A program made the position numbers and the translations under genes. From Occultella gossypii (GTDB lineage: Bacteria > Actinomycetota > Actinomycetes > Actinomycetales > Beutenbergiaceae), in contig NZ_JAGSHT010000027.1 of NCBI RefSeq assembly GCF_019947135.1, positions 23,493 through 87,492 of the forward strand: 64,000 nucleotides of DNA, written 5' to 3'. This document shows positions 1 to 9,169 of this stretch, piece after piece. A model generated the notes under the pieces. That model searched no databases. It was not told the DNA's origin and saw only the letters and a program-made list of their open reading frames with translations. Within the stretch, counting starts at the first letter, position 1, and each line of letters opens with the position of its first letter.

Positions 1-648
1 GCGCATCAACGGGAAGATGACGTACCAGAACGTGCGGAACGGCCCGGCGCCGTCGATCGCGGCGGCCTGGTCGAGCTCGCGCGGGATGCCCCGGATGAAC
101 TGGACCATCAGGAAGATGAAGAACGCGTCCGTGGCCAGGAACTTCGGCAGCACCAGCGGCACGAACGTGTTCACCAGGTCGAACTGGGAGAAGATGATGT
201 ACTGCGGGATCACCAGGACGTGCATCGGCAGCATCACCGAGACCAGCACGATCCCGAAGTACACGTTGCGGGCCTTGAAGGTGAGCCGGGCGAGGGCGTA
301 CGCGGTCAGCGAGCAGGAGAACAGGTTGCCCACGATGGAGCTGATCGTGACCACGAACGAGTTGCCGTAGAACACCCAGAACGGGCGGGTCAGCGAGTTC
401 CACCCGTTGATGAAGTTCTCGAGCGTGAACTCCTCCGGGATGAGCGGGCCGGTGAGGATCTCGCTCTCCGGTGTGAACGCGCTCGTGACCATCCAGACCA
501 GCGGATAGAGCATGAACGCGACGAACACTCCGAGGCCCGCGTGCCTGGCGACGGACCGCCCACGCCGGCGGGGCCGGCGCCGGGTGGTCGAGGCGGCCGC
601 GGCGCCGGTGGGCGGAGCGGTGGGCGTGACGGTTTGTGTGGTCATCAT
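1..648 (-). CDS. Carbohydrate ABC transporter permease (MalG type), partial
   Basis: Inner-membrane subunit of a CUT1-type sugar importer, the MalG-like half of the permease pair. The window holds the first 216 codons; the C-terminus lies beyond base 1. After an Arg-rich cytoplasmic N-terminus (about residues 23-35) several hydrophobic spans follow. The EAA loop that contacts the ATPase is visible just before the edge (PRELDQAAAIDGAG, about residues 189-202). The ATG at 648 overlaps the TGA of the preceding permease by one base (TGATG), so the two are translationally coupled. Last visible gene of the leftward glycoside-use locus. No ATPase gene is visible. Confidence 0.93.
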   Translation of the reverse strand, partial: MMTTQTVTPTAPPTGAAAASTTRRRPRRRGRSVARHAGLGVFVAFMLYPLVWMVTSAFTPESEILTGPLIPEEFTLENFINGWNSLTRPFWVFYGNSFVVTISSIVGNLFSCSLTAYALARLTFKARNVYFGIVLVSVMLPMHVLVIPQYIIFSQFDLVNTFVPLVLPKFLATDAFFIFLMVQFIRGIPRELDQAAAIDGAGPFRTFWYVIFPLMR

Positions 649-1559
649 CAGTCTCCGTAGAACACCCAGTACTTGGACAGCAGGAAGTGGCCCGCGGTCA
701 TGACACCGATGAAGACCAGCAGGACCCAGGCCAGTGCGGAGGCGTAGCCCATGTCGAATGCCGTGAAGCCCTGCTGGTAGATGTAGAGCGTGTAGAAGAG
801 AGTGGAGTCCACCGGGCCGCCGGAGCCGCCGCTGACCACGTGCGCCTGCGTGAACGCCTGGAACGCCCCGATCGTCTGCAGGATCAGGTTGAAGAAGATG
901 ATCGGGGTCAGCAGCGGCACCGTGATCGAGCCGAACTGGCGCAGCACCGAGGCGCCGTCCACCCGCGCGGACTCATAGAGCTCCTCCGGGATCTGGCGCA
1001 GTCCGGCCAGGAAGATCACCATCGGCGAGCCGAACGTCCACACGTTCAGGACCACGAGGGTGCCCAGCGCCGTCTGCGGGTTCTGCAGCCAGCTCGACCC
1101 CTCGATCCCCACCAGCGCGAGCGCGGAGTTGACGAGCCCCGAGTGGCCGAACAGTTCACGCCAGAGCACCGCCACGGCGACGCTCGAACCCAGCAGCGAG
1201 GGCAGGTAGAACGCGCTCCGGTAGAACGTCAGCCCGCGCATGCCCCGGTCCAGGATCAGCGCGAGCAGCAGTGCGAAGGCGAGCTGGAGCGGCACCGAGA
1301 CCAGCACGTAGGTGAGCGTGACCCGCACCGACTGCCAGAACCGCTCGTCGGCGAACATCCGCTCGAAGTTCGCGAGCCCGATGAACTCCGGGGTGGACAG
1401 GACGTTGTAGTCGGTGAACGCGAGGTAGAGGGAGGCGAGGGTCGGCACGGCGGTGATGCCGACCAGCCCCACCAGCCAGGGCAGCATGAAGACGTGCGCT
1501 GCCCGCCCCTGCCGGTTCAGACGACTCTTGCGCCGGCTCGGCGTCGTTGCGGTGGCCAT
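648..1559 (-). CDS. Carbohydrate ABC transporter permease (MalF/UgpA type)
   Basis: 303-aa inner-membrane permease of a CUT1 sugar importer. Hydrophobic segments begin near residue 23. The EAA motif lies at about 191-218 (EELYESARVDGAS followed by a TVPLLTP end), the expected place for the coupling helix that meets the ATPase. The start ATG at 1559 has GGAG about 8 nt upstream. The gene follows the binding-protein gene by 28 bp and overlaps the next permease by one base, so the three form one operon. The substrate cannot be read from the sequence; the neighbouring glycoside hydrolases suggest an oligosaccharide or glycoside. Confidence 0.95.
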   Translation of the reverse strand: MATATTPSRRKSRLNRQGRAAHVFMLPWLVGLVGITAVPTLASLYLAFTDYNVLSTPEFIGLANFERMFADERFWQSVRVTLTYVLVSVPLQLAFALLLALILDRGMRGLTFYRSAFYLPSLLGSSVAVAVLWRELFGHSGLVNSALALVGIEGSSWLQNPQTALGTLVVLNVWTFGSPMVIFLAGLRQIPEELYESARVDGASVLRQFGSITVPLLTPIIFFNLILQTIGAFQAFTQAHVVSGGSGGPVDSTLFYTLYIYQQGFTAFDMGYASALAWVLLVFIGVMTAGHFLLSKYWVFYGD

Positions 1560-1587
1560 GGATGAGCTCCGAGTCCCAGGTCGCCTG

Positions 1588-2910
1588 TCAGGCCGCGCGC
1601 TCGATAGCGGCCTGGAGCTCGGCGATCATGGCCGTCGCGGCGTCGACCGTGGTCGACTGCTCGAGGGCGACCTGCTCGGAGACCCGAGTGAGGATGGTGC
1701 GCCACGTGCTCGAGCCGGCCGGGGCCTCGTAGCGTGGGTTGCGCTCCAGCGCCCGGTCATGGGAGACGGCGTCGAGCATCTGCTGCTCGTCCGGCGAGGC
1801 GAACTCGGTGACTTCCTCCGCGACCCGCGGGTTCACCGGCGCGCCCATGGTCAGGCCAGTGATCCGGAGCATGTCGCTGTTGTTCGCGCTGTAGTTCAGG
1901 AGCGTGCCCGCTGCCTCGAGGTTGGCCTCGTCGATGTCGCCGTAGATCGCCAGCCGCGGGGTGTAGAGGTACGGATGCCCGGCGGTCGCGTCCGCGGCCA
2001 CGGGCATGTTCCGGAGCAGGAAGGTGGCCTCGGGGAAGAACTGGGCGTCGTCGATGATGTGGTTGGAGTTGCCGAAGTAGCTCAGCACCCGCTCGCCGAT
2101 CAGCGACCAGTCCGCGCCCACGCCGTCCTGCTCCGAGAGGGAGGGCGCGGCACCGGCCAGGCGCAGGTTCTCCCAGAAGTCGAGCCAGCTCGCGATGCCG
2201 TCCGCGGTGAACCCGATCTGACCGTCCTCGGTCCACAACTGCTCGCCGCGCTGACGCAGCCAGGCCTCCAGGGTGAGGTCGTGGTCCGGGCCGTAGTTGA
2301 CGGCCCAGCGTCCGTTCGGGTTGTTCGCGGCGTAGTCGATCGCGAACTCGGTGAAGCCGTCCCAGCTCCAGTCCTCACCCTCCGGCAGCGTCACGCCGTC
2401 CTCCTCCGCCATCGTGGCGTTGTACCGGACCACCGGCACGAAGATCCCGAGGGCCATCGTGTTGTGCACGCCGTCGAGGCGCAGCCCGTCGATGTCCGCG
2501 TCGCTGTAGTCGCTGAGGTCGAGGGTGCCGACGCCGTCCAGGTCGTGGAACAGCCCGTTGGCGTAATAGGTCATCACCTGCGCCGACGGCACCCAGAACA
2601 GGTCCGGGACGTTGCGCGCCGCCATCTGGGTGGTCATCCGCTCCTGGAACGCGGTGTACTCGGCGAACTCCGTCTCGATCGTGATCTCGGGGTGGTCCTC
2701 CATGAAGGCGTTCAGGGCGTTCGTGTAGTTCTCCTGGCGCACGTTGTTGCCCCACCAGGCGTAGCGCAGCGTGGCGGAGCCGCCGGCATCCGTTCCGCCG
2801 CCACCTCCGCCACCACTGCCGCCACCGACGCCCGAGCAGGCGGCGGCCGTGCCCGCCATCCCCGCGACGGCGGCGAACTTCAGCATGTTCCTACGGCTCA
2901 TCTCACGCAT
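1588..2910 (-). CDS. ABC transporter extracellular sugar-binding lipoprotein
   Basis: 440-aa solute-binding protein (SBP family 1) anchored outside the membrane by a lipid. The ATG at 2910 is chosen over an upstream in-frame start at 2988 because it follows a good ribosome site (GAGGGAG) and opens directly on a signal peptide: Arg pair 6-7, hydrophobic stretch, then lipobox AAAC with Cys25. The Arg pair suggests possible Tat export. A Gly-rich linker follows the Cys. First gene of the importer operon with its own promoter and a GntR-type operator just upstream, so it can be expressed apart from the enzyme genes at 3046-8221. Confidence 0.94.
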   Translation of the reverse strand: MREMSRRNMLKFAAVAGMAGTAAACSGVGGGSGGGGGGGTDAGGSATLRYAWWGNNVRQENYTNALNAFMEDHPEITIETEFAEYTAFQERMTTQMAARNVPDLFWVPSAQVMTYYANGLFHDLDGVGTLDLSDYSDADIDGLRLDGVHNTMALGIFVPVVRYNATMAEEDGVTLPEGEDWSWDGFTEFAIDYAANNPNGRWAVNYGPDHDLTLEAWLRQRGEQLWTEDGQIGFTADGIASWLDFWENLRLAGAAPSLSEQDGVGADWSLIGERVLSYFGNSNHIIDDAQFFPEATFLLRNMPVAADATAGHPYLYTPRLAIYGDIDEANLEAAGTLLNYSANNSDMLRITGLTMGAPVNPRVAEEVTEFASPDEQQMLDAVSHDRALERNPRYEAPAGSSTWRTILTRVSEQVALEQSTTVDAATAMIAELQAAIERAA

Positions 2911-2972
2911 CGTTGCGTCTCCCTCATCGGTGAAGTACGGCGGCCCCGTCGTCGGGACCGTCGGTTGAACTG

Positions 2973-3026
2973 ATGCTAGTTTCGGCACACTTGACCGTCA
3001 ATGAATCATGCAAACTTGTTTGACAA
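2973..3026 (-). promoter_or_regulatory. Promoter and GntR-type operator for the importer operon
   Basis: Reading leftward: -35 TTGACG (3001-2996), 17-bp spacer, -10 TAGCAT (2978-2973), about 60 nt before the binding-protein ATG. Upstream at 3016-3026 lies TTGTTTGACAA, one mismatch from the perfect palindrome TTGTCTGACAA found at 8255-8265. A second palindrome, TTGACCGTCAA (2991-3001), covers the -35. The promoter match is good; operator use is inferred. Confidence 0.7.
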
Positions 3027-3045
3027 TCACCCTCCTGGAGGAGTT

Positions 3046-5118
3046 CTAGTCGAGGACGAGCACCTCGAACCCACCGATGGTCGGGGTCGTGACCCGGATC
3101 CCGTCCTCCGTGGCGGACACCGGGACCTCCACTCCCGCCACCAGCGCCCGGGCCCGTGGCGTTGGGCCGGTCCAGGGCAGCCTCAGCTCGACCGGCGCGA
3201 TCGGCACCGGATCGAGGAACCGCTGGACGGCGTCACCGCTGCGGTTGAGCAGATGCACGACCGTGCCCGCGTCCGAACGGCCGCGGACCACCTCGAGCTG
3301 CTCGGGGATCCCGGTACCGATCGGGCGGGCGCCGAGGGTGCGGATCCTCGTCGCGATTTCGTCGCGCACGGCGCGCAGTCCCTGCTCCCGGTAGACGCGC
3401 CCGACGGTCCACGGCAGGTGGGCCACCGTGCCGCCGTCGAGGGTCCGTTCGGCGTAGCCGGGATGATCGGCCTCGGTGTGGCCGTAGCACTTCTCCGGTG
3501 GGCCGTACGGCGCCCGGCCGAGGGTCGGCAGGGCGACCGAGGCGTCCGGATGTGGCTCGATGATGTGCAGGGCGCCGATGACCGGCGCGGGCCGGCCCCA
3601 CGGGTGCCCGGACGGCGTGGTGCCGTCGAGGCGCACATACGCCGCGCGGGTCGTCTCCACCGAGGTCAGGCTGGCGAGGTGGCGACGCACCGGCGAGGCG
3701 GCAAGCTGTCCGGCGCCCGCGGCCAGCGCGGAGGAACCGGTGGCGAGCACGGACCCGCCGACGGCCACGAACCTGTCCAGAGCGGTCACGGCCGCCGGCG
3801 CGAGTTCGCCCACGTCCGCCAGGACCACGACGCGGTACCCGGTGAGCGAGCCCACGCCGTCGCCAGGGGAGCCGAGGTCGGCGATCCGGGTGCTGCTGAG
3901 CACGTCGAACGGCAGGTGGGACTCGGTGAGGGTGAGGTACAGGCCCTCGAACTCCGAGCGGACGCCCTCGGCGCGGTCCGGCTCGATCCGGTCGCCGCGG
4001 ACCAGCAGCACGTCGGCGTCGGGCCGCAGCCCGGCGTAGACGTCGGCGTGGTCGCGGTGGAACCGGGTGAGTTCGCCGGCAACCGTGAGGTTCGCGTACG
4101 GGCTGTCGCTCGGGCGGCCCATCACGTAGGTGGACGGCACCGCGCCGTGCGCGATCGCCTGGATCAGGAACTGGGCGAAGTGGTTCGGCTCCTCGCCGGC
4201 GAGCCGGTACGGCATGTCCACGAACCCGACGGCGTTGACCAGCACCGGCACTTGCGGCCGGTACGCCTTCGCCGCCGAGACGTGCTCGGCGGTGAGGTGG
4301 TGCCACAGCGGACGCCCCACCCCGTTGTTCGCCTCGTGGAAGACGATGTCCGCGCGGTCGCCGAGGATCAGCGCCGCACTCGGTGCGAGTGAGCGGATGT
4401 GGGCCCGGAGCCGGGCGGTGAGGTCGTCCAGGGTGAGCCGGGCGTAGTCCTGCCAGGTTCGGTAGCCGGGGGAGGAGGGTTCCTGCGGCAGCGGGGTCCC
4501 GGGCGCGAACGCGGCGAAGCCCTCCCGGCAGGCCAGGCAGTGGCACACGCCCCAGTAGGTGCGGGAGTAGTCCACCTCGTTGAAGGACATCCAGTTCAGG
4601 AAGAAGCCGGCGATGTCGTAGCGGGTGAGCACCTCGGTGATCACCTCGAACACCTGCTGCTGGTAGTACGGCCCGCTCGGGCACACGCTGACCAGGCCGT
4701 TGTAGACCTGGTTCTCGCCGTGGGCGTTCACGAACAGCCACTCCGGGTGTTCCTCGGCGCGCCGCCGGTCCACCTTGGAGAAGTCCATCCGGCCGAGCAC
4801 CCTGATGCCGCGCTCGGCCGCGGCCGGGACCGCGTCGCCGACCAGGTCGCCCGAGGTGCGCCCGGCCAGGGCCGGGTTCGAGGTCTGGCTCGCGAGCGCC
4901 GTCGGGTAGTTCGAGACGATCCCACCCACCGACAGGAGCCAGACGTTCGCGCCGAAGGCCTCGAGGAAGTCCAGCACCTCGCCTACGTCCAGATCGGCGT
5001 CGATCTCACGAAGGTTCGTCTGGAACGTGCGGAACGGCGCACGCCACCACTCGGCCCCCGGGCTCGCCGGTGCAGCCTGGTCGCCGGCCCGGGCGGACCT
5101 GGCGTCGGTCGCGGTCAT
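3046..5118 (-). CDS. Family-10/alpha-amylase-like glycoside hydrolase (GHL6-type), paralogue A
   Basis: 690-aa predicted cytoplasmic glycoside hydrolase with no signal peptide. The N-terminal half reads as a (beta/alpha)8 barrel of the hypothetical glycosyl hydrolase 6 type. Landmarks are GRMDFSKVD, the VCPSGPYY segment, GFFLNWMSFNE (acidic residues after a beta-strand) and the Cys-rich CHCLACREGF. The second half resembles a beta-galactosidase trimerisation/glutamine-amidotransferase-like domain (VVVLADVGEL, then VGGSVLATGSSAL). A C-terminal beta domain ends in FEVLVLD. The ATG at 5118 overlaps the TGA of the reductase gene (ATGA). Shares architecture with the 722-aa gene at 6053-8221. Substrate unknown; family assigned from general resemblance only. 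Confidence 0.82.
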   Translation of the reverse strand: MTATDARSARAGDQAAPASPGAEWWRAPFRTFQTNLREIDADLDVGEVLDFLEAFGANVWLLSVGGIVSNYPTALASQTSNPALAGRTSGDLVGDAVPAAAERGIRVLGRMDFSKVDRRRAEEHPEWLFVNAHGENQVYNGLVSVCPSGPYYQQQVFEVITEVLTRYDIAGFFLNWMSFNEVDYSRTYWGVCHCLACREGFAAFAPGTPLPQEPSSPGYRTWQDYARLTLDDLTARLRAHIRSLAPSAALILGDRADIVFHEANNGVGRPLWHHLTAEHVSAAKAYRPQVPVLVNAVGFVDMPYRLAGEEPNHFAQFLIQAIAHGAVPSTYVMGRPSDSPYANLTVAGELTRFHRDHADVYAGLRPDADVLLVRGDRIEPDRAEGVRSEFEGLYLTLTESHLPFDVLSSTRIADLGSPGDGVGSLTGYRVVVLADVGELAPAAVTALDRFVAVGGSVLATGSSALAAGAGQLAASPVRRHLASLTSVETTRAAYVRLDGTTPSGHPWGRPAPVIGALHIIEPHPDASVALPTLGRAPYGPPEKCYGHTEADHPGYAERTLDGGTVAHLPWTVGRVYREQGLRAVRDEIATRIRTLGARPIGTGIPEQLEVVRGRSDAGTVVHLLNRSGDAVQRFLDPVPIAPVELRLPWTGPTPRARALVAGVEVPVSATEDGIRVTTPTIGGFEVLVLD

Positions 5119-5993
5119 GTCGTGACCCGGCCGGCCGCGTGGCCGAGCACCCGGTGCAGGGCGGAGTGGTCGGCGTCGCCGAGGCCCTGGGCGATCGCGG
5201 CACTCATGAACTCGTGCGCCGAGGCGGTGTGCGGCAGCGGCAGGTCCATCGCCCGCGCCGAGCCGAGGGCGAGGCCGAGGTCCTTGCGGTGCAGCCGGAT
5301 CCGGAAGCCCGGGTCGTAGCTGTGATCGACCATCCGCTGCCCGTGCACCTCGAGGATGCGCGAGGAGGCGAAGCCGCCCATCAGGGCGTCCCGGACGACG
5401 GCCGGGTCGACCCCTGCGGCCTCCGCGAACGTCAGGCCCTCGGCGACGGCCTGGATGGTGAGGGCGACGATGATCTGGTTGGCCACCTTCGCCGTCTGGC
5501 CGGCGCCGACGTCGCCGACGTGGGTGATGGTGGCGCCGAGGATCTCCAGTAGCGGCGTGGCCCGCTCGAACGTGGCCGCGGTCCCGCCGGCCAGGATGGT
5601 CAGGGTCCCGGCGCGGGCACCGACGTCGCCACCGGACACCGGGGCGTCGAGGTACTCGCCGCCGGCACCGGTGATCCGCTCCGCGAAGGAGCGGGTGGCG
5701 ACCGGCGAGATGGAGCTCATGTCGATGACGAGCGCGCCGGGGCGCAGCGACCCGGCGACGCCGTCGGCCCCGAACAGGACCTCCTCGACGTCCGGGGTGT
5801 CCGGGAGCATGAGGATCACGACCTCGGCCTCCTTGGCCGCGTCCGCGGCGGAGCCGGCGCGGCGCCCGCCGGCCTCGACGAGGTGTTCGGTGGACTCCTT
5901 CACGCGGTGGAGGTGGACGGTGTGGCCGGCGGCGATCAGGTTCGCCGCCATCGGGGCGCCCATGACGCCGAGTCCGATGAATCCGATCTGCAC
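5115..5993 (-). CDS. NAD(P)-dependent 2-hydroxy-3-oxopropionate reductase-like enzyme
   Basis: 292-aa member of the beta-hydroxyacid dehydrogenase family (GarR/GlxR, 6-phosphogluconate dehydrogenase-like). The N-terminal Rossmann motif is GFIGLGVMGAPMA (about residues 4-16). The DAPVSGGDVGA substrate loop and the catalytic-Lys segment GQTAKVANQ match the family. The GTG start at 5993 is chosen because AAGGAG lies 8 nt upstream and the protein begins exactly at the Rossmann strand; the open frame runs much further upstream but without homology. With the hydroxypyruvate-isomerase-like gene at 8312 it could turn hydroxypyruvate into D-glycerate through tartronate semialdehyde. Stop codon overlaps the next start (ATGA). 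Confidence 0.9.
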   Translation of the reverse strand: MQIGFIGLGVMGAPMAANLIAAGHTVHLHRVKESTEHLVEAGGRRAGSAADAAKEAEVVILMLPDTPDVEEVLFGADGVAGSLRPGALVIDMSSISPVATRSFAERITGAGGEYLDAPVSGGDVGARAGTLTILAGGTAATFERATPLLEILGATITHVGDVGAGQTAKVANQIIVALTIQAVAEGLTFAEAAGVDPAVVRDALMGGFASSRILEVHGQRMVDHSYDPGFRIRLHRKDLGLALGSARAMDLPLPHTASAHEFMSAAIAQGLGDADHSALHRVLGHAAGRVTT

Positions 5994-6052
5994 GTGTGTC
6001 TCCTTCGATGGGGTGGGCCCGCTCGGGCAGGTCAGGTCCGGGCGGGGTGCGG

Positions 6053-8221
6053 TCAGGTCCAGGTGAGGTGCGCGACCTCGAGGACGTCGACGGCGGGCAC
6101 GCTCACGTGGACCCGGCCGTCGGCGACGTGCGCCGGCGTCGAGGTGTCGGCGAGGAGCAGCCGCGCGGTCGCACCGGTGGCGCCGGGCGGGAGGGCCACC
6201 GAGATCTCCTGCGGCGGCAGCGGGATCGTCTCGCGGTTCTGCCCGCGCATCGCCATCGGGTTGTTCAGGTTCACCAGGGCCACGGCCATCGACGTCTCGT
6301 CCGTGCGGACGGCCACGTCCACGAGCCCTTGGCCCTCGATGCGCACCCGGGGTGCGCCGCCGAGCGCCCAGGCGACGGCGTTCTGGATGAGCCGAGCGTG
6401 ATCGTGCTGCATCGCCGCCCAGAGGATCTCGCCCACGTTGAACGCCAGGTACACGCTGCGCCCGCCGCCGGGCTGCTCGCGGCAGACCACCGCGGCGGAG
6501 CCCTCCCCACCGCGGGGATAGACCTCCTCCATCGGCAAGTCCGGGTAGTCCGGCACGAACCGGAACGGGACCGAGGTGAGGCCACCGCCCGACGCACCGG
6601 CCGCCGTCGGGGTCTCGATCGGCTCGACCCCGACGAGGTGGGTGCCGCCGACCACCCGGGTGGCCCCGTCGAAGCCGGCGGCGACCGGGTGCTGCGGGTC
6701 GAGCGCGATGTAGTTGTTCTTGACCGGCCCGCGCGGGGCCTCGGTGAGGCGGACGCCGAGCACGTCGCCGAGGGCGAGGTCGACGCCGCCGGCACCGTCG
6801 GTGACCAGGGACGACTCGTGGGCGGCCACCAGGCTGCCGCCGCTGGCCACCCACGCGCGGATCACCGCGCAGTGCGCGTCGGAGAGAGCCCGGCAGTTCG
6901 GCAGGATCAGGACCCGGTACGGGGCGAGCCGTTCGGGGGTGAGCTCGGTGTCCGCGATGTAGTCGAACGGCACCCGCGCCTCGACGAGGGCCTGGTAGAA
7001 GCCGTCCTCGTCGGCGCTGCCGGCGGTGTAGCTCGCCCACGGGTTCGTCGGGTCGAGGCGGACGTTGTCCAGGACCGCGACCTCGCTCGTGATCTCCATG
7101 CCGGAGAACACCCCGGCGACGCGCTCGTGCAGCGTGAACGCGTCCACGATCGGCGCCACCCAGCGGGTGTCGAACACGTTGGCGTTGAACTTCGTGTACC
7201 AGGGCAGCGCGCCGTGCACGAACCCGTCGGCCATCCAGGTCACGATCTCGTGCGGGTCGGCCACCGAGTCCTTCCACCGGTACTCGCCGTGCTCGGGGCC
7301 GACCGACGTGATCAGCGCGACCGGGCGGTCCGGGAACATGCCCCGGCTGCGCTTGCCGATCCGCCCCGACCACCACAGCGCCTCGTTCTCGGACCGGCCC
7401 TGCTTGTCGATGAAGAACATCGGATACCGGTCGTCCACCAGGTCGCGGACCAGGTCCCGGGTCAGCATCGCGCCGCGGTTGGGGATGAACCGGGCGTGCG
7501 GGCGGACCTCGCGCACCGCGTCGTCCCAGAGCACCACGAGCTCGGACAGCTGCCGGCTGCGCCAGGTGGTGTAGGCGCGCCACGCGGGGTCGGTGCGGTC
7601 CTGCGTACGCGGCAGGTGCAGGCCGGTGTCGTCGAAGAACTGGCGTTCGGCACCCTCGGAGTACGAGATCGCGGAGGGCCCCTCCCAGCGGTTCGCGAAC
7701 ACCGCGTCCACGTCGTAGTCGCGCACGATCTCACGGGCGACGTCGGTGATGAACTCGCGGTGGTAGCTGCTGAACGGGTCGGTCAGCCAGATGTCCGGGA
7801 ACGCCCAGTGCGGGATCGGGTTTCCGTCGGCGTCGCGCGCGAGCCACTCGGGGTGGGCCTGCGCGGCGTCGGCGTGGATCGCGTGTGGGTCCACCCGGGC
7901 CATCACGTGCATGCCCAGGTCGCGGGCGCCGTCGACCAGCTCGCCGAACGGGTCGGTGTCCCCGAGGTACTTGCTGCGGTAGTGGAACGGGATCTGGGTC
8001 GGGTAGAACGCCATGTAGCCGCCGGCGCTCAGGCACAGCGCGTTGGAGTGGGACCGGCGCATCACCGAGATCCAGAACTCCGGGTCGAAATGCAGCGGAT
8101 CGTCCTCCACGAAGGTCAGCTGGGTCCACCGGGTGGCGGTGCGGAACCAGTCCAGTGAGCGCTCGGCGGTGGGGTTCTGCGGGAGGGGGTCGAGCCCGGG
8201 CTCGTGATCCGTTGTCAGCAT
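6053..8221 (-). CDS. Family-10/alpha-amylase-like glycoside hydrolase (GHL6-type), paralogue B
   Basis: 722-aa predicted cytoplasmic hydrolase, first gene of the leftward locus. Barrel landmarks are FYPTQIPFHY, VMARVDPHA, the DVDAVFANRWEG strand end and GALPWYTKFNANVFD. A trimerisation-like domain follows (VLILPNCRALSD, then SGGSLVAAHES), then a C-terminal beta domain (SVPAVDVLEV). The ATG at 8221 is chosen because GAGAGG lies 8 nt upstream; the frame extends to 9193 across the divergent isomerase gene, which is not plausible. Same architecture as the 690-aa protein but clearly diverged, so the pair may act on different linkages of one substrate. A 59-bp gap separates it from the reductase gene. 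Catalytic residues were not assigned. Confidence 0.82.
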   Translation of the reverse strand: MLTTDHEPGLDPLPQNPTAERSLDWFRTATRWTQLTFVEDDPLHFDPEFWISVMRRSHSNALCLSAGGYMAFYPTQIPFHYRSKYLGDTDPFGELVDGARDLGMHVMARVDPHAIHADAAQAHPEWLARDADGNPIPHWAFPDIWLTDPFSSYHREFITDVAREIVRDYDVDAVFANRWEGPSAISYSEGAERQFFDDTGLHLPRTQDRTDPAWRAYTTWRSRQLSELVVLWDDAVREVRPHARFIPNRGAMLTRDLVRDLVDDRYPMFFIDKQGRSENEALWWSGRIGKRSRGMFPDRPVALITSVGPEHGEYRWKDSVADPHEIVTWMADGFVHGALPWYTKFNANVFDTRWVAPIVDAFTLHERVAGVFSGMEITSEVAVLDNVRLDPTNPWASYTAGSADEDGFYQALVEARVPFDYIADTELTPERLAPYRVLILPNCRALSDAHCAVIRAWVASGGSLVAAHESSLVTDGAGGVDLALGDVLGVRLTEAPRGPVKNNYIALDPQHPVAAGFDGATRVVGGTHLVGVEPIETPTAAGASGGGLTSVPFRFVPDYPDLPMEEVYPRGGEGSAAVVCREQPGGGRSVYLAFNVGEILWAAMQHDHARLIQNAVAWALGGAPRVRIEGQGLVDVAVRTDETSMAVALVNLNNPMAMRGQNRETIPLPPQEISVALPPGATGATARLLLADTSTPAHVADGRVHVSVPAVDVLEVAHLTWT

Positions 8222-8250
8222 CGTTGCGACCTCTCGTTCGGCGTCCTCGT

Positions 8251-8287
8251 AGTATTGTCTGACAAGAAAGCAAGTACAACATGTACT
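8251..8287. promoter_or_regulatory. Divergent promoter pair over a perfect GntR-type palindrome
   Basis: TTGTCTGACAA at 8255-8265 is a perfect 11-bp palindrome. Leftward promoter: -35 TTGTAC (8279-8274), 17-bp spacer, -10 AATACT (8256-8251). Rightward promoter: -35 CTGACA (8259-8264), 17-bp spacer, -10 TGTACT (8282-8287). A protein bound to the palindrome would cover the leftward -10 and the rightward -35, as expected of a repressor of both directions. Confidence 0.72.
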
Positions 8288-8311
8288 GCCCAGAGTCTTG
8301 GAGTGTGAGAC

Positions 8312-9118
8312 GTGCAGCACCTCGGCTACGACCTCAGTGCCAACGTGTCCCTGCTGTGGACCGAGCATGACTACCTCGATCGGTTCGCCGCCGCGGCCGA
8401 CGCCGGTTTCGGCGCGGTGGAGACCTGGTGGCCGTTCCCTGGCGCCGAGCCGACCGCCGTGCAGGAGGCGGAGCTGCTGCGGGCGATCGAGGCCGCCGGG
8501 GTGCGCCTGCGCGGGCTGAACTTCTTCGCCGGGGACATGCCCGCGGGCGAGCGGGGGATCGCCACGAACGCAGCCCGGCGGGCGGAGCTCATCGCGAACA
8601 TCGCCGCGGTGCAGCGCATCGCCGAGGCCACCGGCTGTGACCGGTTCAATCTGCTCTACGGCCAGTTGGCGGACGACGAGGACCCGACGGCGCAGCACGC
8701 CACCGCGCAGGAGGCGGTCACCATCGCGGCCGCGGCCCTGGCCGACCGGGGCGGGCTGGTGCTCATCGAGCCGCTGGCCGCCGGGCTGAACGGGGCCTAC
8801 CCGCTGCACACGCACGAGGACGTGATCGCCCTGCTGGACGGCCCGTTGGCGGGCGTGGCAGGCGTCGGTCTGCTGTTCGACACCTTCCACCTGGCCATGA
8901 ACGGCGTCGACGTGGTCGCGGCGGCCGGGCGGTCCGCGGCACACATCGCGCACGTGCAGATCGCCGATGCCCCGGGCCGCGGCGAGCCCGGATCGGGTGA
9001 CCTCGCCTGGGACGAGGTGTTCGCCGCGCTGCGGGCGGCCGGTTTCGCGGGGCCGGTCGCCGCCGAGTACCGGCCCACCGGGTCCACGGCGGACTCGCTG
9101 GCGTGGGTTCGCCCGTGA
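8312..9118 (+). CDS. Hydroxypyruvate isomerase-like TIM-barrel sugar isomerase
   Basis: 268-aa cytoplasmic protein of the sugar phosphate isomerase/epimerase (AP-endonuclease-2-like) superfamily, closest in pattern to hydroxypyruvate isomerases (Hyi/OtnI). Motifs are AVETWWPF, LRGLNFFAGDMPAGERG, FNLLYG, VLIEPLA (metal-ligand Glu), LLFDTFHLAMNG (Asp and His ligands) and a final VAAEYRP (Glu). The GTG at 8312 follows a GGAG-containing leader. Divergent from the leftward glycoside hydrolase genes and followed after 92 bp by the GntR gene. Predicted to interconvert hydroxypyruvate and tartronate semialdehyde, feeding the reductase at 5115-5993. An epimerase acting on another small sugar is the alternative. 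Confidence 0.85.
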   Translation: MQHLGYDLSANVSLLWTEHDYLDRFAAAADAGFGAVETWWPFPGAEPTAVQEAELLRAIEAAGVRLRGLNFFAGDMPAGERGIATNAARRAELIANIAAVQRIAEATGCDRFNLLYGQLADDEDPTAQHATAQEAVTIAAAALADRGGLVLIEPLAAGLNGAYPLHTHEDVIALLDGPLAGVAGVGLLFDTFHLAMNGVDVVAAAGRSAAHIAHVQIADAPGRGEPGSGDLAWDEVFAALRAAGFAGPVAAEYRPTGSTADSLAWVRP

Positions 9119-9169
9119 ACGGCGGTGGCATCCCCTACAGTGGCTCCGGACGGCGGGGTGGCCGATCCC

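Noticed and set aside
5994..7583. Upstream extension of the reductase reading frame
   Set aside because: Low-complexity, overlaps the 722-aa hydrolase in another frame; AAGGAG and the Rossmann start place the gene start at 5993.
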